Source: JBATTK01 sp049670505
GTDB taxonomy: Bacteria; Bacteroidota; Bacteroidia; Flavobacteriales; Flavobacteriaceae
Direction: 5' to 3'
NCBI GenBank assembly: GCA_049670505.1
Contig: JBATTK010000133.1
Location: forward strand, 1-64,000
Length of the DNA: 64,000 bases
The notes below the pieces were generated by a model that searched no databases, was not told the origin of the DNA, and was given only the letters and a program-made list of their open reading frames with translations. Numbering within the stretch: the stretch's first letter is position 1; every line of letters begins with the position of its first letter. The position numbers and the translations under genes were made by a program. Shown here in pieces: positions 46,409 through 54,779 of the stretch.

Positions 46409-47500
46409 ATGCCTTATTTTATGGATTTGCATGTGGTTCCGGGAATAACGCCAGAGATGGTTGCGGCTGCTCATAAGGAAGATATTAGAGTACAAGATGA
46501 GTTTGGCTGTAGATGCGCTACGTATTGGGTAGATGTAGAAAGAGAACGGGCTTTTTGTCTTATTGAGGCACCAAATAGGGAAGCAATCAATAAAATGCAC
46601 AGAAAATCGCTTGGTGTCGAACCACTTGAGGTTATAGAGGTTTCAGAAGCTGCAGTGACTTCTTTTTTGGGAAGAATTAAAGATCCAGATACTTTTTATA
46701 CCGAAGGTAAGAGCGATTTGAAAATATTCAATGATCCGGCTTTTCGGATAATTTTGGTTACAGATAGCTATCATAATAGGCTTCTTGAACTAAAACTTGG
46801 TAAAATAGAAGCAAAAAAACTTCTTTCTGAATATAGGTCAACTATTAAGTCCGCTATAAAAAACAGCAAAGGAAAGGAGGTTAAGGGCGAAGAATTTGTT
46901 GTTTCGTTTACCTCGGTTTTTAAGGCTGTTGAATGTGCCTTGTCCATTAAGAATAAAACGCAGTCAATTTCAAAACAATTGAACCTTAAAATTTCTCTTC
47001 ATGCAGGTCTACCGATAGCAAAAGATAAATCTTTGTTCGGCGAGGTCGTAAATTTTGCTCGGTTTTTTGGTAATTCCGGTGCTGGAGAACAAATTATAAT
47101 GTCGCCTATTATTCGAGAATTGTACAAAAAAGAGTACGAGAATTTAATGAAGGAGAAGGGAGTTAAATGCATGAATTCTTCTGAAGAAAATTTTGCTAAA
47201 CAATTGATGCAAACACTACATAAGAATTGGCAAAATTCTGAGTTTGCGATTACAGATTTCTGCAAATCGATGTCGATGAGCAAATCGCAATTCTTTCGTA
47301 GAAGTAAATCGATAACCGGGAAATCTCCAAATGTCTTGTTACAAGAATTCCGGCTACATAAAGCGCTACAATTATTGAATGAACCCGATCGAAATATTTC
47401 CCAAACCGCTTTTGATAGTGGTTTTAATAGCCTTTCCTACTTTACTAAGTGCTTTAGAAAGCATTTTGGTATCCAACCGACCGCTTTTTTGAAAGGATAA
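46409..47500 (+). CDS. DUF4242 / cyclase-like / AraC-HTH regulator (paralogue 4)
   Basis: The 363-residue protein closely resembles the copy at 36501: MPYFMDLHVVPGI (DUF4242, about 1-80), GRIKDPDTFY, then a cyclase-like domain (ILVTDSYHNRLLELKLG; EEFVVSFTSVFKAVECALSI; LKISLHAGLPIAKDKSLFGE) in which GDG reads GEE, and an AraC HTH (MSMSKSQFFRRSKSITGKSP; FDSGFNSLSYFTKCFRKHFG). It stands alone behind the ruvB fragment and ends in a clear terminator. I do not find the 21-bp operator upstream of it. A/T content looks higher than in paralogue 1. Confidence 0.72.
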   Translation: MPYFMDLHVVPGITPEMVAAAHKEDIRVQDEFGCRCATYWVDVERERAFCLIEAPNREAINKMHRKSLGVEPLEVIEVSEAAVTSFLGRIKDPDTFYTEGKSDLKIFNDPAFRIILVTDSYHNRLLELKLGKIEAKKLLSEYRSTIKSAIKNSKGKEVKGEEFVVSFTSVFKAVECALSIKNKTQSISKQLNLKISLHAGLPIAKDKSLFGEVVNFARFFGNSGAGEQIIMSPIIRELYKKEYENLMKEKGVKCMNSSEENFAKQLMQTLHKNWQNSEFAITDFCKSMSMSKSQFFRRSKSITGKSPNVLLQEFRLHKALQLLNEPDRNISQTAFDSGFNSLSYFTKCFRKHFGIQPTAFLKG

Positions 47501-47540
47501 TTATCTTCTTGGTCATTTTTTACCAGCTTTTGGAATTAAT

Positions 47541-47574
47541 GTAAAAGCCACCTTAAAAAAGTGGCTTTACTTTT
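47541..47574 (+). terminator. Terminator after DUF4242-AraC paralogue 4
   Basis: AAAGCCAC (47544-47551) and GTGGCTTT (47561-47568) form an 8-bp stem with a 9-base loop, followed by ACTTTT. Confidence 0.7.
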
Positions 47575-47667
47575 AATATGTCTTAAAATTCTAATTTTCA
47601 GACTTTTATTTGTACCCCTCCCCCGAGCAAACATGAATAGATTATTAACCATTAAACATTTTATATT

Positions 47668-48396
47668 ATGAAAAGTACACAAAGGAAACTACCGTATTTA
47701 TTGTTTATTTTAGCGATTATGTTTAGTTCATGTGCTAAGGATGGGGAAGACGGGGCCATAGGCCCACCAGGTCCACAAGGAGAGCAGGGCTTACCGGGAA
47801 TGGATGGTGCTGATGGTCAAGACGGCGCAGATACCCCTGGGCTATTAATCTCTACTTCTGAAATAATAAACGCTGTCACAGGTGCTGTTTTGGGCAAATC
47901 AACACTTTACCGAGAAGAAAATGGAATTTTTGTCAACTACGAAGTAAGTGGTCTAGAGCCAAATTATGCATACACACTATGGTGGACGGTTTGGAACCAA
48001 CCACAAAACTGTATCGTGCCTGGAGAATGTGGGTTGGCTGATTTTGAAAATGCGATTGAGGTAGAAGTAGAGCTTATGAATGCTTCGGGCGGCATCATCG
48101 GTGAAGACGGTGCGGCCACATTTACGTCCTATCTTGATGAAAATGACAATTCGGGATCTATCAATGAAGATATTTTTGGAATACCAACTTTTAATGGGCT
48201 CCAAAATGCAATAGAAGCCCAAGTGACCGTGGTATTAAGAAGTCATGGGCCTGTGGTGCCTGAATTGGTTGCCGAGCAAATTAACTCACATCAAGGTGGT
48301 TGCACCAATAATTTTGCTCCCTTTAGCGAAATACCAGATGCTGAGGGAGAATGTGGGGACATTATTTTTGCCATTCATAGCCCAGGAGCTAACTAA
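47668..48396 (+). CDS. Lipoprotein with a collagen-like Gly-X-Y stretch
   Basis: The 242-residue product has a lipoprotein signal ending FSSC (about 19-22). Ten consecutive Gly-X-Y triplets follow, including GAIGPPGPQGEQGLPGMD (about 30-47). The rest is a globular domain of about 185 residues (ISTSEIINAVTGAVLGKS; YEVSGLEPNYAYTLWWTVWN; AIEAQVTVVLRSHGPVVPE; a Cys-containing loop HQGGCTNNF) rich in beta strands. Collagen-like repeats next to a lipidated Cys are common as stalks in Bacteroidota surface proteins. The globular domain resembles CHRD-like or allene-oxide-type beta proteins only loosely; function unknown. Confidence 0.65.
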   Translation: MKSTQRKLPYLLFILAIMFSSCAKDGEDGAIGPPGPQGEQGLPGMDGADGQDGADTPGLLISTSEIINAVTGAVLGKSTLYREENGIFVNYEVSGLEPNYAYTLWWTVWNQPQNCIVPGECGLADFENAIEVEVELMNASGGIIGEDGAATFTSYLDENDNSGSINEDIFGIPTFNGLQNAIEAQVTVVLRSHGPVVPELVAEQINSHQGGCTNNFAPFSEIPDAEGECGDIIFAIHSPGAN

Positions 48397-48435
48397 AAAT
48401 GCATCCTTATTTGGAATTAGCTTTATCTTTAGTGT

Positions 48436-49356
48436 ATGAATGAAAAAAATCATGCACAGAAAATAAAAACCGAAGCCAAACGCCTCGGTTTTTTGTCCTG
48501 TGGTATTTCCAAGGCCGATTTTCTTGAAGAGGAAGCACCCCGATTGGAAAAATGGCTCTCCAACAAGATGCATGGAGAAATGGGCTACATGGAAAATCAT
48601 TTTGACAAGCGTTTAGATCCACGTTTGTTAGTAGATAGTGCCAAGTCCGTTATTTCGCTCTTGCTGAACTATTATCCCGAAGAAGAGCAGTCGCCTGACA
48701 CCTATAAGCTGTCCAAATATGCTTACGGACAAGATTACCATCATGTCATTAAATCCAAATTAAGGAAACTTCAAGAATTTGTTTCCGAAGAAATTGGAGA
48801 AGTCAACGGGCGTGCCTTTGTGGATTCTGCCCCTGTATTGGATAAGGCTTGGGCCGCAAAAAGCGGCTTGGGCTGGATGGGCAAACACAGTAACTTATTG
48901 ACACAACAAGTGGGGTCCTTTTATTTTATTGCAGAACTTATTGTGGATCTGGAATTAGAATATGATACACCCGTCACGGATCACTGCGGTACCTGTACGG
49001 CTTGTATAGATGCTTGCCCCACCCAGGCCATTGTGGAGCCCTATGTAGTGGATGGCAGTAAATGTATTTCCTATTTTACCATCGAATTAAAAAATGAGAT
49101 ACCAACGGATGTAAAGGGAAAGTTCAACGATTGGATGTTCGGATGCGATATCTGCCAAGATGTATGTCCTTGGAACCGTTTTTCCAAATCCCATAACGAA
49201 CCTTTGTTCCAGCCCCATCCAGAACTACTTTCCATGACCAAAAAGGACTGGGAAGAGATTACGACCGATGTGTTTAAGAAAGTCTTCCAAAAGTCGGCGG
49301 TAAAGCGAACCAAGTTTTCCGGTTTACAACGTAATGTACGGTTTTTGAACGATTGA
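48436..49356 (+). CDS. queG: Epoxyqueuosine reductase
   Basis: The 306-residue cobalamin-dependent iron-sulfur enzyme does the last step of queuosine biosynthesis in tRNA. Landmarks: YAYGQDYHHVIKSKL (about 96-110), FVDSAPVLDKAWAAKSGLGW (about 133-152), CGTCTACIDACPTQAI (about 189-204), KCISYFTIELK and CDICQDVCPWNRFSK (about 236-250) for two [4Fe-4S] clusters. It lacks the C-terminal HEAT-like extension of longer forms (about 375-385 residues), as usual for Bacteroidota. A TATCTTTA box at 48424-48431 lies just before the ATG. A damaged copy of its 3' end lies at 49371-49449. Confidence 0.93.
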   Translation: MNEKNHAQKIKTEAKRLGFLSCGISKADFLEEEAPRLEKWLSNKMHGEMGYMENHFDKRLDPRLLVDSAKSVISLLLNYYPEEEQSPDTYKLSKYAYGQDYHHVIKSKLRKLQEFVSEEIGEVNGRAFVDSAPVLDKAWAAKSGLGWMGKHSNLLTQQVGSFYFIAELIVDLELEYDTPVTDHCGTCTACIDACPTQAIVEPYVVDGSKCISYFTIELKNEIPTDVKGKFNDWMFGCDICQDVCPWNRFSKSHNEPLFQPHPELLSMTKKDWEEITTDVFKKVFQKSAVKRTKFSGLQRNVRFLND

Positions 49357-49370
49357 TCTATGCTCTCCTG

Positions 49371-49449
49371 CTGGGAGAAGACCAAGGTGGGGATAAAAAA
49401 AATCTTCCAAAAGTCTCCGGCAACACGGGCCAAAATCTTACGTTTATAG
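49371..49449 (+). pseudogene. Decayed duplicate of the queG 3' end
   Basis: After the queG stop the sequence CTGGGAGAAGACCAAGGTG, then ATCTTCCAAAAGTC and the following bases, realigns to 49248-49330 of queG. In translation it reads KKIFQKSPATRAKILRL-stop against KKVFQKSAVKRTKFSGLQ. Four bases are missing near its start. The remainder of the 49357-49698 gap has no gene; a TATATTCG at 49556-49563 may be the -7 box of the symporter gene. Confidence 0.65.
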
Positions 49450-49698
49450 GTCGCTCTTCATTATTTGAGTTAATGCAAACTACTACTATATCGATTGCGT
49501 TACCGATCAACGGCATTTAACTGTTAAGTTTTTTTTAAGAAAAAATTAAAAATACTATATTCGGAAACTGTAGCATTTTATGAATTCTTCAATAATCACC
49601 TATGAAAGTTTTGATAAACCTAGATTATAGGACAAAAGTTTATGGAGAATCCAAAATAATTATACGGCACTAACTAACTAAACTAAATTGATACAATT

Positions 49699-51417
49699 AT
49701 GAACGGATTGGAAACCTTGGACATTGTTGTAATTCTGGTGTACCTTGTCGGGATTATTATTTATGGCATATCAAAATCTAAAAGAAGCAGTTCCGAAGAT
49801 TACTTTTTAGGGGGTAGAACAATGACTTGGCCTATTGTAGGTATTGCCTTGTTTTCTGCAAATATCTCCAGTTCAACGCTAGTAGGCTTGGCTTCGGATG
49901 GATTTCAGACGAACATAAATGTATATAACTACGAATGGTTCGCCGTTGTCATTTTGATTTTCTTTTCCATTTTCTTCCTACCATTTTATCTGAAATCCGG
50001 TGTATATACCATGCCGGAATTTATGCAAAAGAGATATGACATTCGATCTCGCTATTATTTCTCCCTTATTACCATTGTAGGGAATGTTATGGTAGATACG
50101 GCGGCTGGGCTATATGTGGGAAGTATTGTACTTAAGCTCCTTTTTCCGGAAATTAGTTCTACCTACATCATTATAATGTTGGCAGTCGCGGCGGCGGCAT
50201 ATACCATCCCGGGAGGGTTGAACTCGGTAATACAAACAGAAGTAATACAGGCGGTGTTATTAATTATAGGTTCTTGTTTCCTTACCTATTTCGCCTTTGA
50301 AGAATTAGGTGGCGGTTGGAGTGGTATGATGTCCAAATTGGACGGCATGCTTGCCGCTGGGGATGTTAGTTTTGGTGATCGTGCGGCGGAAGGAAAATAT
50401 ATTCCTTCCAATTCGGGAGAGGTATTTAGTTTGGTGCGTCCAGACAATGATGAATTTATGCCCTGGTGGGGCCTATTAACAGGGGTTCCACTGTTAGGGT
50501 TCTATTTTTGGGCCAATAATCAGTTCATGGTTCAGCGTGTTCTTGGCGCCAAGGACCTAAATCATGGTAGATGGGGAGCGTTGTTTGCCGGACTTTTAAA
50601 GTTACCCGTCATATTCATCATGGTAATACCTGGTGTATTGGCGTTGTTGTTGTTCAGTGCTTTGGATATTTCGGGCTTAAACTACCCTTTGCCCAATGGG
50701 GAAATGTGTACAAATCTATCGGACTGTCCCAACCTTACGTATCCTGTATTACTCTTTAATTTATTGCCAACAGGAATTTTAGGATTGGTAGTTGCAGGCC
50801 TGCTTGCGGCTATGATGTCATCGGTATCCGCCACCTTTAATTCCGCTTCTACTCTGATTACAATGGATTTTGTAAAACAACTACGGCCAGAAATGACAAG
50901 TAAACAACTGGTAAGGGCCGGTCAGATAGCTACTTTGGTTTTAGTGATCTTGGCATCGCTTTGGGTGCCTTTTATAGAGCGGGTAAGCGACTCGCTTTGG
51001 GGGTATTTGCAGTTGGTGATCGCATTTACAAGTCCACCGGTAGTGTCGGCATTTATATTGGGACTGTTTTGGAAACGTGCCAATGGTACAGGAGCTTTTA
51101 TAAGCTTATTGGTAGGGGGGGCTTTTGCCGTTTTTATGATTTTATCCATAACATTCGATATTTCTCCCTATTTGAACGATTTTCACTTCTTGGCAAAGGC
51201 AAATCTATTGTTCATCATAAGCATTATAACACATGTAATCGTGAGTTTGGCCACAGCACTGCCCGATGCCCAAAAAGTGAAGGATTATACCTATAGAAAA
51301 GAGTTGTTTACGGAGGAGACCGAGGAGCTTAAAGGGCTGCCTTGGTATAAAAATTATAGATATTTGGCCATTGTATTGTTAGTGGTTACCGCTTTGGTCG
51401 TAGGCATGTTTTTATAA
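49699..51417 (+). CDS. Sodium:solute symporter (SSS family)
   Basis: The 572-residue membrane protein with about 14 TM helices has the SSS core: SSEDYFLGGRTMTWPIVGIA (about 31-50), SANISSSTLVGLASDGF (about 53-69), MPEFMQKRYD, GGLNSVIQTEVIQAVLLIIG (about 172-191) and LLAAMMSSVSATFNSASTL (about 370-388) forming the sodium and substrate sites. The sequence style (SGLT-like, ANNQFMVQRVLGAKD) suggests a sugar or related solute, but the substrate is uncertain. It is monocistronic and closed by a terminator. No catabolic genes flank it to narrow the substrate. Confidence 0.9.
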   Translation: MNGLETLDIVVILVYLVGIIIYGISKSKRSSSEDYFLGGRTMTWPIVGIALFSANISSSTLVGLASDGFQTNINVYNYEWFAVVILIFFSIFFLPFYLKSGVYTMPEFMQKRYDIRSRYYFSLITIVGNVMVDTAAGLYVGSIVLKLLFPEISSTYIIIMLAVAAAAYTIPGGLNSVIQTEVIQAVLLIIGSCFLTYFAFEELGGGWSGMMSKLDGMLAAGDVSFGDRAAEGKYIPSNSGEVFSLVRPDNDEFMPWWGLLTGVPLLGFYFWANNQFMVQRVLGAKDLNHGRWGALFAGLLKLPVIFIMVIPGVLALLLFSALDISGLNYPLPNGEMCTNLSDCPNLTYPVLLFNLLPTGILGLVVAGLLAAMMSSVSATFNSASTLITMDFVKQLRPEMTSKQLVRAGQIATLVLVILASLWVPFIERVSDSLWGYLQLVIAFTSPPVVSAFILGLFWKRANGTGAFISLLVGGAFAVFMILSITFDISPYLNDFHFLAKANLLFIISIITHVIVSLATALPDAQKVKDYTYRKELFTEETEELKGLPWYKNYRYLAIVLLVVTALVVGMFL

Positions 51418-51440
51418 TAACCATTAAAACCAACCTTTGA

Positions 51441-51473
51441 AAAGCCCTGACGATGCTGTTAGGGCTTTTTTTT
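51441..51473 (+). terminator. Terminator of the symporter gene
   Basis: AAAGCCCT (51441-51448) and AGGGCTTT (51461-51468) enclose a 12-base loop and run into an uninterrupted T tract. Confidence 0.85.
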
Positions 51474-51495
51474 ATAGTGAATAGGATTAATCGTT

Positions 51496-51527
51496 TTTGA
51501 TCCACCTAATATCGATGAATACATTTA
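51496..51527 (+). promoter_or_regulatory. Promoter of maeB
   Basis: TTTG (51496-51499), a 20-bp spacer and TACATTTA (51520-51527) fit the -33/-7 consensus. The start codon is 25 bp downstream of the box. Confidence 0.6.
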
Positions 51528-51552
51528 AATTTGTCATTCAAACCCAAAGAAT

Positions 51553-53850
51553 ATGAGCAAACAAAAGGATAGAAGGGATGCCTTGGATTATCATTCCAAA
51601 CCACAACCAGGAAAGATAAAGATTGTCCCTACCAAACCCTACGCCAAACAGCGCGATTTGGCACTTGCGTATTCTCCCGGTGTAGCCGAACCCTGCTTGG
51701 AAATCGAAAAAGACAAGGAAAACGTTTATAAATACACGGCAAAGGGAAATATTGTGGCCATAATCAGCAATGGTACCGCTGTCCTAGGGTTGGGCGATAT
51801 TGGGCCCGAAGCTTCCAAACCTGTAATGGAAGGTAAGAGTCTTTTGTTTAAGATTTTTGCGGATATCGATGGTATAGATATTGAATTGGATACCAAGGAT
51901 GTCGATAAATTTATTGAGACGGTAAAGACCATTGCCCCAACTTTTGGAGGAATCAACCTTGAGGATATCAAAGCACCGGAGGCCTTTGAAATTGAAAGAA
52001 GGTTAAAGGAAGAGTTGGATATTCCAGTGATGCACGATGATCAACATGGTACCGCGATTATTTCCGCGGCCGCATTGCTCAACGCCTTGGAAATAACTAA
52101 AAAAGCTATTGAAAAAATACGTATCGTGGTCAGTGGAGCAGGAGCTGCCGCTGTTTCCTGCACACGTTTGTACAAGGCTTTCGGGGCCGTTGACAAAAAT
52201 ATCGTTATGGTAGATAGCAAGGGTGTCATCCGAAAAGATCGGGAGCATCTTACGAAAGAAAAATTGGAATTTGCGACCGAAAGGAAAATAGACACCTTGG
52301 AAGAGGCCATGCAAGACGCCGATGTTTTTATTGGTCTTTCCAGAGCGGATATCGTTACCCCTAAAATGCTGACCATTATGGCAGATAACCCCATCGTTTT
52401 TGCTATGGCCAATCCCGACCCGGAGATCGCCTATGATTTGGCCTGTAGCACAAGAAAGGATATTATAATGGCCACTGGGCGTTCCGACCATCCCAACCAG
52501 GTGAACAACGTTCTGGGGTTCCCTTTTATTTTTAGGGGAGCTTTGGATGTTAGGGCCACTAAAATTAATGAAGCGATGAAAATGGCGGCGGTCAAGGCCC
52601 TGGCGGACCTTGCCAAGGAACCCGTACCCGAACAGGTAAATATTGCCTACGGAAAGACCAGACTTACGTTTGGCAAGCATTATATCATACCCAAACCCTT
52701 TGATCCCCGACTTATAGCGGAAATACCACCCGCCGTCGCAAAAGCGGCGATGGATAGCGGTATCGCCAAAAAACCAATTGAAGACTGGGAAAACTACAAA
52801 GAAGAACTGTTACAACGTTTAGGCAGTGATAACAAAGTGGTACGCTTACTGCATGATAGGGCCCGTCTGAATGCAAAAAAAATCGTTTTCGCCGAGGCCG
52901 ATCAACTCGATGTTCTAAAAGCCGCGCAGATTGCGTACGATGAGGGCATAGCGGAACCTATTTTATTAGGGAACAAAGAAATTATTCAAGAGTTAAAAAA
53001 AGAACTGGAATTTGATGCGGACGTGCCTATCGTGGACCCGATTTCGGAACAATCCAAGGACAAAAGAAATCAATACGCAACAAAATATTGGGAAAACAGA
53101 AACAGAAGTGGCGTTACGCTATATGGGGCCCATATAAAAATGCGCGAACGCAATTATTTTGGCGCCATGATGTTGCTAGAAGGTGATGCGGACGGAATGA
53201 TTTCTGGCTATTCCAGGGCATATCCCGCCGTGGTAAAGCCAATTTTCGAGGTCATCGGAAGGGCTTCGAGGGTTAAAAGAGTGGCTACCGTCAATATCAT
53301 GACTTCCAACAGGGGGCCGTTGTTCCTAGCGGATACCTCCATTAATATTGATCCCAATGCAGAAGAGATCGCAGAGATTGCCCAAATGACGGCAAATGTG
53401 GCATCTACTTTTGGATTTGAACCCGTAATGGCCTTATTATCCTATGCCAATTTTGGTTCGTCTTCGCATCCGAATGCCAAAAAAGTAAGGGAGGCCGTAA
53501 AAATTTTACATGAAAATTGTCCCAATATTGTGGTCGATGGTGAAATACAAACGGATTTTGCACTGAACAAAAATCTGCGTCAAAGTAAATTCCCGTTTTC
53601 TAAATTGGCAGGAAAAAAAGTCAATACCCTGATTTTTCCTAATTTGGAGTCTGCAAATATCACCTATAAATTGCTAAAAGAACTGAACGGGGCGGACTCT
53701 ATAGGGCCTATAATGGTAGGACTTAGAAAATCGGTACATATTCTTCAATTGGGGGCCAGTGTGGATGAAATGGTCAATATGACGGCAGTTGCGGTAATAG
53801 ACGCCCAGGAAAGGGAAAAAAGGAAGGAAGCCAAATTAGGGTATAAGTAA
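51553..53850 (+). CDS. maeB: NADP-dependent malic enzyme with phosphotransacetylase-like domain
   Basis: The 765-residue protein oxidatively decarboxylates malate to pyruvate. Malic domain (about 1-430): LALAYSPGVAEPC (about 37-49), NLEDIKAPEAFEIERRL with the metal/lysine region (about 136), VMHDDQHGTAI (about 160), and Rossmann IRIVVSGAGAAAVSC (about 190). The C-terminal part (about 435-765) is a phosphotransacetylase-like domain, regulatory in MaeB enzymes, where acetyl-CoA and related metabolites act. Length and fusion match the MaeB class. It is upstream of ruvA but separated by 340 bp of repeats. Confidence 0.95.
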   Translation: MSKQKDRRDALDYHSKPQPGKIKIVPTKPYAKQRDLALAYSPGVAEPCLEIEKDKENVYKYTAKGNIVAIISNGTAVLGLGDIGPEASKPVMEGKSLLFKIFADIDGIDIELDTKDVDKFIETVKTIAPTFGGINLEDIKAPEAFEIERRLKEELDIPVMHDDQHGTAIISAAALLNALEITKKAIEKIRIVVSGAGAAAVSCTRLYKAFGAVDKNIVMVDSKGVIRKDREHLTKEKLEFATERKIDTLEEAMQDADVFIGLSRADIVTPKMLTIMADNPIVFAMANPDPEIAYDLACSTRKDIIMATGRSDHPNQVNNVLGFPFIFRGALDVRATKINEAMKMAAVKALADLAKEPVPEQVNIAYGKTRLTFGKHYIIPKPFDPRLIAEIPPAVAKAAMDSGIAKKPIEDWENYKEELLQRLGSDNKVVRLLHDRARLNAKKIVFAEADQLDVLKAAQIAYDEGIAEPILLGNKEIIQELKKELEFDADVPIVDPISEQSKDKRNQYATKYWENRNRSGVTLYGAHIKMRERNYFGAMMLLEGDADGMISGYSRAYPAVVKPIFEVIGRASRVKRVATVNIMTSNRGPLFLADTSINIDPNAEEIAEIAQMTANVASTFGFEPVMALLSYANFGSSSHPNAKKVREAVKILHENCPNIVVDGEIQTDFALNKNLRQSKFPFSKLAGKKVNTLIFPNLESANITYKLLKELNGADSIGPIMVGLRKSVHILQLGASVDEMVNMTAVAVIDAQEREKRKEAKLGYK

Positions 53851-53874
53851 ATGGGCCGATAATCTTTGGTTGAC

Positions 53875-54192
53875 AGTAATGGGTATTGAGTAGGAAGTAT
53901 ACAGCGTTGGCTCAAAGCTTATGAATTGGCAATTAATAGGTTAGATACGTAATGAGTAGGTTATAGGTTAATGGATTATTGATCAGAAAGTAGTACAGAG
54001 TGCCCTGATTTTGGGCGCTAAGCTTAGGGCCTATGATTAAAGGATACTGGTGAATTGGCAGTAGGTAAAAAAAGTAGGGATTTTACGATTTGGACCAAAA
54101 ATTTCGGATCTTCATCTAACATCTAACATCTAACATCTAACATCTAACATCTAACATCTAACATCTAACATCTAACATCTAACATCTAACAT
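53875..54192. repeat. maeB-ruvA spacer: degenerate heptamers and a perfect 11-copy CTAACAT array
   Basis: The last 77 bp (54116-54192) are eleven perfect tandem copies of CTAACAT, and the next base is the A of the ruvA ATG. The upstream half (about 53875-53979) also parses as drifting 7-base units (AGTAATG, GGTATTG, AGTAGGA, AGTATAC, AGCGTTG, ... AATTGGC, AATTAAT, AGGTTAG ... GGTTATA, GGTTAAT), all starting with a purine in the first fifteen but otherwise weak. Between them a CTAAGCTTAG palindrome (54019-54028) is the only other structure. I see no gene in the spacer. Confidence 0.92.
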
Positions 54193-54774
54193 ATGATAAC
54201 CCATCTAAAGGGAAAATTGGTTGAAAAGAACCCCACTTATGTGATTATTGAATGCGCTGGCGTAGGCTATTTTGTAAATATTTCACTGCATACATTTTCC
54301 AAGATAGAGGATACGGAAAATATACAGTTGTTTACGCATCTTCAGGTAAAGGAGGATTCCCATACTTTGTTCGGTTTTGCGGAGAAATCCGAGCGCGACA
54401 TATTCCGGTTATTAATATCGGTTTCCGGGATCGGTTCAAGTACGGCAAGGACTATGCTGTCTTCCATGTCACCTTTCCAGATCAGGGATGCAATCGCCCT
54501 GGGAGATGTAGCATCCATACAAGCGGTAAAAGGCATTGGTCTCAAAACTGCACAGCGGGTAATTTTGGATTTAAAGGACAAGGTTTTAAAAATCTACGAT
54601 ATTGACGAAGTTTCCACTATTTCAAACAATACAAATAAAGAAGAAGCGTTATCTGCATTAGAGGTTCTTGGATTTGTCAGAAAACACGCCGAAAAGGCTG
54701 TTGACAGGGTTTTAAGCCAAGATTCTTCGCTAAGCGTAGAGGACATTATAAAATATACGCTGAAAAATTTGTAA
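54193..54774 (+). CDS. ruvA: Holliday junction DNA helicase subunit RuvA
   Basis: The 193-residue protein has the three RuvA domains: an OB-fold (about 1-62; MITHLKGKLVEKNPTYVIIE), tandem helix-hairpin-helix motifs (VSGIGSSTARTMLSSM about 76-91; VKGIGLKTAQRVILDL about 111-126) and the C-terminal RuvB-binding three-helix domain (about 145-193; EEALSALEVLGFVRKHAEK). A RuvA tetramer holds the four-way junction for RuvB. The start codon directly abuts the heptamer array, so the translation-initiation region itself is repeat DNA. The next gene begins 6 bp after its stop. Confidence 0.97.
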   Translation: MITHLKGKLVEKNPTYVIIECAGVGYFVNISLHTFSKIEDTENIQLFTHLQVKEDSHTLFGFAEKSERDIFRLLISVSGIGSSTARTMLSSMSPFQIRDAIALGDVASIQAVKGIGLKTAQRVILDLKDKVLKIYDIDEVSTISNNTNKEEALSALEVLGFVRKHAEKAVDRVLSQDSSLSVEDIIKYTLKNL

Positions 54775-54779
54775 TAAGT

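Noticed and set aside
53979..54110. Small RNA or gene in the middle of the maeB-ruvA spacer
   Set aside because: Only a short palindrome is present; no promoter-terminator pair or open frame supports a gene.
54113..54192. Possible CRISPR array
   Set aside because: The repeat unit is 7 bp with no spacers; it is a simple tandem repeat, and there are no cas genes.
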